Of a stretch of 64,000 nucleotides of DNA, positions 61,401 to 64,000 are shown piece after piece; positions within the stretch are counted from its first letter, which is position 1, and the number at the start of each line of letters is the position of its first letter. The position numbers and the translations under genes were made by a program. This stretch comes from Nocardia sp. CDC159. Its GTDB lineage: Bacteria; Actinomycetota; Actinomycetes; Mycobacteriales; Mycobacteriaceae. The stretch lies in assembly GCF_023740735.1 (NCBI RefSeq), contig NZ_JAMRXH010000010.1, positions 124,001-188,000 on the forward strand, given 5' to 3'. Below the pieces are notes generated by a model. The model made no database searches and was not told the origin of the DNA. It saw nothing but the letters and a program-made list of their open reading frames with translations.

Positions 61401-61937
61401 TCGCCCGGTCAGCATGAATGCGGCATTGCCGTCCCGATCATCGCACACCGGCCCGCCATAGGGGGCAGCGATAATCCCCGCGAAAACACCGGTATCACTG
61501 CCGCGCAACCTGGCCGGGTCGATCTCCGCGCGTTCGAAGACCTCCCACGCGCACTCCAACAGCAGCCGCTGTTGCGGGTCCATCGACAAAGCCTCACGCG
61601 GACTGATGCCGAAGAACCCGGCATCGAATCCGGCGACTTCCATGAAGCCGCCTTCACGCACATACGTGGTGCCCTCGCGTTTGCCCTCGGGGTCGTAGAG
61701 CACATTCAGATCCCAGCCGCGATCGGTGGGCCAGTCGCGCACGGCATCGCGGCCTTCGATCAGCAAGTCCCACAACTCTTCCGGCGAATTCGCCCCACCC
61801 GGATAGCGGCACGACATTCCGACAATGGCCACCGGTTCGGTCGCCCGTTCCTCGATCTCGCGCAATCGCTGCCGCGTCTGATGCAAATCGCGAGCGGCGC
61901 GTTTCAAATAGGAACGCAGTTCTTCTTCGTCGGCCAT
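55413..61937 (-). CDS. Type I modular PKS, module KS-AT-DH-ER-KR-ACP (malonyl-type AT)
   Basis: A 2174-residue fully reducing PKS module, first of the leftward operon. Residues 1-33 (MADEEELRSYLKRAARDL) are a coiled-coil docking domain, so it receives its starter from another protein. KS: Cys205. AT: Ser662 in GHSIGE and HAFH at 762-765, both malonyl-CoA type. DH: His970 in HTIGGSVLLP. ER: HAATGGVGMAA near 1557. KR: ITGGTGGLGA, IDD, Tyr1890. ACP: Ser2058 in GFDSLG. The C-terminus LESADDQELFEFIDQ is a class 1 docking helix to pass the chain to the next PKS. ATG at 61937 has GGGAGG 8 bases upstream; the TTG at 62021 is less likely. Confidence 0.95.
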   Translation of the reverse strand: MADEEELRSYLKRAARDLHQTRQRLREIEERATEPVAIVGMSCRYPGGANSPEELWDLLIEGRDAVRDWPTDRGWDLNVLYDPEGKREGTTYVREGGFMEVAGFDAGFFGISPREALSMDPQQRLLLECAWEVFERAEIDPARLRGSDTGVFAGIIAAPYGGPVCDDRDGNAAFMLTGRTASVASGRISYVFGFEGPAVTLDTACSSSLVAIHQAVQALRTGECSLALAGGACVYPHADVFVGFAAQRGLSADGRCKSYSDSADGTAWGEGVGLVLLERLSDAQAHGHRVLAVVRGSAVNQDGASNGLVAPNGPSQQRVIRAALASAGLSTGDVDVVEGHGTGTALGDPIEAHALLMTYGRGRGNAEPLLLGSIKSNMGHAQAAAGVAGVIKMVMAMQHGLVPPTLHVDTPSSHVDWTAGQVELVTETQQWPHTDRPRRAAVSSFGISGTNAHIIVEQAPAQPNSEESNQQRERARLPLYAWPVSGKGASSALAAQAGRLAEFVAAHPDLDPADVAYSLARTRAVFDHRAVVFGADRDELLSGLRSLATGTAAPLVVTGVTARPAATALLFPGQGAQRPGMGRQLRERFPVFAAATDEICAHFDGHFDPPFREVFFAEPDTPAAALLDQTAYTQAALFTIEVALFRLLESLGVRPDFLLGHSIGEISAAYVAGVWSLSDACALVAARGTLMQALPTGGAMVSIAASEAEVRARLNGHGDLVGVAAVNGPAATVISGDDSAVTEIAARFASEGRKTKRLNVSHAFHSPLMEPMLAEFTRVCHGLEYHEPTITVVSNLTGAPATGAQLCDPQYWVAHVRSTVRYHDAARWLLDQGPVVHLEAGPGTTLTAMLHGCLPDPDTAAFTSAPLLRSGEDEVFGFLTALGTAHTGGATIDWAHAHRAADPRTVALPTYAFQHQRYWLDPVYGLGARETGVRGVEHPLLGGELTLADSGGVLLTSRLSLHTHPWLADHTIGGSVLLPGTAFVEMALHIGDSIDSPVVEELILQAPLVVPETDPVELQIIVGGPRETGGRAIAFYSRPTGAPADTAWTAHATGVLTADAAGSAADADFGAWPPPGAAALPIGAAYEGLAELGYDYGPLFRGLKSVWRQGSEVFAEVELPENARESATRFGIHPALLDAALHAIAVSGAVGVDEGMVKLPFAWENVSLFAVGAASLRVRIAATGADAVTITIADPAAGVVASVETLRFAAISVDQLALRGEGAATTADALFELTWAPATAPAVELPDADWAALTAETDIDDEQAQSLAGVERFVRDGHEVAVLTSPHADAVDAESVRERVTAVMTQVQRLLAGGLPARMPLAVVTCGAVAVDGGEDVLDLAGAAVWGLLRSAQNENPGRIILIDVPDRNAYRDGVATALSVVGEPQLAVRRGGVLVPRLARAGADSVGGAAELIGGDWWLETKGAGTLSGENMVAGELPSVALESGQVRVGLRAAGMNFRDVLIVLGMYPDPDAPIGGEGAGIVLEVGPDVTDFAPDDRVMGLFPGVGSAVVADSRTLVPIPAGWSFEDAAAVPIVFATAYYSLIDLAGVRSGESILVHAATGGVGMAAVQLARHLGLEVFATASPPKWNVLRGMGFDDDHIATSRSAEFESKFLTTTQGRGVDVVLDSLAGDLVDAGLRLLPRGGRFVEMGLTDLRDPTAIANQYAGVTYRAFVLMEAGPVRLGQILRELLALFDSGALRPLPVTRWDVRRAPEAFRYLSQARHIGKNVLTVPRGLDGDGTVLITGGTGGLGAMLARHLVVSHGARHLLLLSRRGPAAESAAELDSGLRAAGAETVRIVACDAADRSALTTVLADIDARHPLTAVVHTAGVIDDALFFAQTDKQVETVFRSKVDAAWNLHELTAHLDLTAFVMYSSISGVVGGPGQANYAAANSFLDALAQYRRVRGLPALSLAWGMWGPATGMTEHLGEADRARIRGRGVVALSEAEGLALFDDSWASGATMTVPAGLDTAAIRANTDADEIPPAYRGLFRAGRRAADAGSGESSKFVSSLAGLDPAEQEKRILEVIRTHGAAILGHDSPDVIGPDQPFMELGFDSLGAVEFRNRLKAATGSKLPTTVIFDYPTPAALASYIRQEIAPTDKPALRILAQVDSLTQAATGAAWEAGDLTELTTKLTNLLNTLRGVVPDGVSEKLESADDQELFEFIDQSSTLS
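60601..61394 (-). repeat. KS gene-conversion tract, copy 2
   Basis: Partner of the tract at 54052-54845. The short unmatched part (61182-61269) encodes ADGRCKS-flanking residues that differ between the proteins (FAAQRGLSADG here, FSIMKGLAPDG in the other), so the two genes keep different sequence there inside an otherwise identical domain. Confidence 0.85.
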
Positions 61938-62049
61938 GTCCTCCGCCTCCCACTGTTTTCCGGGGCTCTCGACGGAGCGCGGAATCGCTTCGCGCACACC
62001 GTTCCCCAGCGTTGCCATCAACGGTCCCGCACTCGGGGAGGGGGAAAAA

Positions 62050-62067
62050 CCCCTAATGCTCCCCTAA
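62050..62067 (-). promoter_or_regulatory. Heptamer direct repeat with 11-bp period upstream of PKS operon
   Basis: On the PKS coding strand, TTAGGGG occurs twice with a 4-base spacer (62067-62061 and 62056-62050). Seven-base direct repeats at 11-base periodicity are the usual binding pattern of SARP-type antibiotic activators. No clear -10 follows at the standard distance, and no SARP gene is in the window. Confidence 0.4.
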
Positions 62068-62163
62068 CGGGTGGAATTGGTCCCGGAGCCCCTGAAAGCT
62101 TGTTGACCTGGTATTTCTCAACGGCCGCCCAGTGGCTCCGCTGATAGTCGAGTTACTGGTGTG

Positions 62164-62181
62164 ACAGAACGAGAGTTCTGT
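62164..62181. promoter_or_regulatory. Perfect 18-bp dyad between PKS and NRPS genes
   Basis: ACAGAAC (62164-62170) and GTTCTGT (62175-62181) are exact complements around the spacer GAGA. The size and symmetry suit a TetR or GntR dimer site in the divergent promoter region. No regulator gene is adjacent in the window. Confidence 0.55.
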
Positions 62182-62212
62182 GCTGCTGTGGTAATGGGTC
62201 GCACATGCTAGT

Positions 62213-62240
62213 TTGCGACTGGTTCGCAATTTCTCGCGAA
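62213..62240. promoter_or_regulatory. Overlapping dyads proximal to NRPS start
   Basis: TTGCGA (62213-62218) and TCGCAA (62224-62229) are exact complements with a 5-base spacer, and TTCGC (62223-62227) pairs with GCGAA (62236-62240). They lie 40-67 bases before the NRPS start, where a promoter would be. The rest of the 342-bp gap (61938-62279) holds AGGGG/CCCCT pairing near 62039-62054, but no gene and no TTAGGTTAGGCTAACCTAA-like iron box. Confidence 0.5.
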
Positions 62241-62279
62241 CTTCGGTCGAGAGCATGGAAATCGAAAGATGCGGGCGCG

Positions 62280-64000
62280 ATGACACATACAGGCCAAGAA
62301 ACGACCAGTCGTCTCGAAGTTGTCCGTTGGGTCGTCGATAAGATCGCCGACATCACCCACGCCCCGCCGGGGGAGATCGAATTCACTACGCCATTGACGC
62401 AAATCGGATTGAGCTCGCTGCGCACCGTCCGACTGCGTGCTCTGATCGCCGAGCGATTCGGTGTCGAAATACCGCTGGCCGTGCAAACGATCGACGACAT
62501 CGCAGATTTCGTCGCGGCGGCACAGCCGAGCGCGCACGAGCCGGTCGACCACATCGAGCCGGACCCCGCCAACGCGTTCGAACCATTCCCGCTCACCGAC
62601 TTGCAGTATGCCTATCTCATGGGCCGCAGCGATGTCTTCGAACTGGGCGGGCTCGGCGGCCACGCCTACTTCGAATTCACCCGCGACACCGGTGATCCCG
62701 AGCAGCTCCGCACCGCGTGGAATCGAGTCGTTGACCGGCACGACGCGCTTCGCATGCAGGTTCGTCCCGACGGGCGCCAGCAGGTATCGGCGAATTCGCC
62801 GAGCACCGGATTCGACATTCTCGACCTCCGCGCGGCCACCGACGAGCAGCTGACCAAGGAGCTGGCGGATCTGCGCCACCGGAGCTCCCACGAGGTCTTC
62901 GATCTGCACACCGTGCCCCTGTACCACATTACGGTGGCCCGGCTGCCCGGCACGGCGCTGCGCATCTTCTTCAGCATCGACCTGTTCGTGGCCGACCTGT
63001 GGGCCTGGCGCGTTCTCATGCGCGACTGGTGGGGCTACTACTCCGACCCGGCCTACGATCCGCGGCCGCTGCGGCTCACCTTCCGCGACGTGGTGCTGCA
63101 CGAGGCCCGGATGGCCACCGGTCCGCAGTTCGAGAAGTCCCAACGTTATTGGGAGAACCGAATTCTCGAACTGCCCGATGCCCCGGCGCTCCCGGCGGCC
63201 GTCCATGCCGCCGAGAAGCGCTTCCGTCGGCGCCGATTCCACGTCTCGCGGCCGGTGTGGGCACAGCTGAAGCAGCTCGCCGCGCAGCGCTCCGTCACTC
63301 CGTCGGCGGTCCTGCTGGCCGCGTACTCGGTGGTCCTGGCGCGGTGGAGCGGCTCCGGACACTTCACCGTCGACGTGACGCTGTTCAATCGACCGCCCCT
63401 GCACCCCGAAATCAACGATCTGGTCGGCGATTTCACCAATGTCGATCTGCTCGAGGTCGATGTCGAGCGGGCCGCCACCTTCCACGAACTCGCCACCGCC
63501 GTGCAGTCGCGGCTGTGGGCCGATCTCGAACACGCTCAGGCGGGCGGCATCAAGGCGCTGCGCGAACTCGCCGCCCAGCGCTGCGGGGTCGGCTCCGCCT
63601 TGTTCCCGGTGGTTTTCACCAGCACCCTGGGCGGCGAGGAGGAGGGATACGACACGGTCTTCGCCGGTTTCGGCGAACCCGACTTCGCGATCACGCAGAC
63701 CCCGCAGGTCTACCTCGACCACCAAGTGTTCGAACAGAACGGGCGAGCGCTGATCGTGTGGGACACCCGGGACGGCGTGCTCTCCGAAACGGTCATCGAC
63801 GAGATGTTCCTGGCCTACATGCGCCTGCTCGACCACATCGCCACCGAAGACGGATGGCAGACCGCACCGAAGGTGCCGTTGCCCGCACGCACCCGCCGGA
63901 TCCGAGCCGCGACGCGGGTCACCACCGAGCCGCTCGACACCATGCTCCACGACGGCTTCCTCACCGCCCCGGCCGGTCCCGACGCCGTCGCGATAATCGC
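62280..64000 (+). CDS. NRPS, carrier protein-heterocyclization (Cy) domain start, cut by window end
   Basis: The first 573 residues of a nonribosomal peptide synthetase. Residues 12-85 are a carrier domain; its phosphopantetheine motif reads IGLSSLRTV, with Ser46 as attachment site and Ser45 where Asp is usual. From about residue 100 follows a condensation-type domain of the cyclization class. FPLTDLQYAYLMGRS and the DxxxxD motif (Asp234, Asp239 in SIDLFVADLW) replace the HHxxxDG of ordinary condensation domains. Cy domains condense Cys, Ser or Thr and form thiazoline or oxazoline rings. The adenylation domain must lie beyond base 64000. ATG at 62280 starts in-frame homology. It diverges from the PKS operon. 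Confidence 0.92.
   Translation, partial: MTHTGQETTSRLEVVRWVVDKIADITHAPPGEIEFTTPLTQIGLSSLRTVRLRALIAERFGVEIPLAVQTIDDIADFVAAAQPSAHEPVDHIEPDPANAFEPFPLTDLQYAYLMGRSDVFELGGLGGHAYFEFTRDTGDPEQLRTAWNRVVDRHDALRMQVRPDGRQQVSANSPSTGFDILDLRAATDEQLTKELADLRHRSSHEVFDLHTVPLYHITVARLPGTALRIFFSIDLFVADLWAWRVLMRDWWGYYSDPAYDPRPLRLTFRDVVLHEARMATGPQFEKSQRYWENRILELPDAPALPAAVHAAEKRFRRRRFHVSRPVWAQLKQLAAQRSVTPSAVLLAAYSVVLARWSGSGHFTVDVTLFNRPPLHPEINDLVGDFTNVDLLEVDVERAATFHELATAVQSRLWADLEHAQAGGIKALRELAAQRCGVGSALFPVVFTSTLGGEEEGYDTVFAGFGEPDFAITQTPQVYLDHQVFEQNGRALIVWDTRDGVLSETVIDEMFLAYMRLLDHIATEDGWQTAPKVPLPARTRRIRAATRVTTEPLDTMLHDGFLTAPAGPDAVAII

Noticed and set aside
61938..62279. Iron-regulatory box suggesting a siderophore cluster
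   Set aside because: I looked for TTAGGTTAGGCTAACCTAA-like sequence in the divergent promoter and found none; the TTAGGGG repeats do not fit that palindrome.
62208..63950. 580-codon minus-strand frame opposite the NRPS
   Set aside because: The plus strand encodes clear carrier and Cy domains here; the minus frame shows no motif.

Overview
The window is high-GC actinobacterial DNA, most likely from Nocardia or a close mycolic-acid genus. This rests on gene order: pgl-opcA-zwf-tal-tkt, ctaB, a quinone oxidoreductase, ctaA, an ABC exporter pair, mptB and sufR-B-D-C-S-U-T follow the same order as Mycobacterium tuberculosis Rv1445c to Rv1466. MptB is an arabinomannan-type cell-wall mannosyltransferase of mycolata. 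No rRNA, tRNA, CRISPR array or insertion sequence was recognised.

Layout. 1-2800: a truncated SDR and a divergent epoxide hydrolase sharing a KstR-like operator, then a nitroreductase and a tautomerase-like small protein. 2823-9305: pentose-phosphate operon, transcribed leftward. 9582-10568: ctaB with a strong terminator, followed by a 25-bp tandem-repeat patch between two related palindromes. 11041-22324: an accessory stretch not present in this form in the M. tuberculosis order (NERD-like proline-rich membrane protein, FAD monooxygenase with TetR regulator, qor, a PheC-like exported dehydratase, TetR/MFS pair with a 46-bp operator, MpaB-type oxygenase, TetR/SnoaL pair, FmdB zinc ribbon). 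22372-28687: ctaA, mug-type glycosylase, MHS transporter, ABC exporter, mptB. 28914-35281: SUF iron-sulfur operon with an exact ACACT-N5-TGTGA SufR operator. 35621-37664: DUF4189 secreted protein, a KamB/NpmA-like 16S rRNA methyltransferase gene broken by an in-frame TAA, and an ArsR/SRPBCC pair under a perfect 14-bp-arm dyad. 37771-40360: DUF6285, APH-like kinase and acyl-CoA dehydrogenase operon, resembling a split ACAD10/11. 40361-43920: MetNIQ methionine importer plus a second divergent MetQ. 44032-47599: conserved hypothetical, GNAT, Ku, orphan histidine kinase.

47577-64000 holds one edge of a hybrid polyketide/nonribosomal peptide cluster. Two fully reducing type I PKS modules (KS-AT-DH-ER-KR-ACP) and a DadA-like FAD oxidoreductase run leftward. 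A divergent NRPS, cut by the window end, begins with a carrier domain followed by a heterocyclization (Cy) domain. AT motifs predict malonyl-CoA for the first module and methylmalonyl-CoA for the second. The two KS genes share a 581-bp identical tract with unusual codon choice, which points to recent gene conversion. The 342-bp divergent promoter region carries several symmetric elements but no evident iron box. I think this cluster is the best candidate for a new system; its loading step, adenylation domain and release enzyme lie outside the window.
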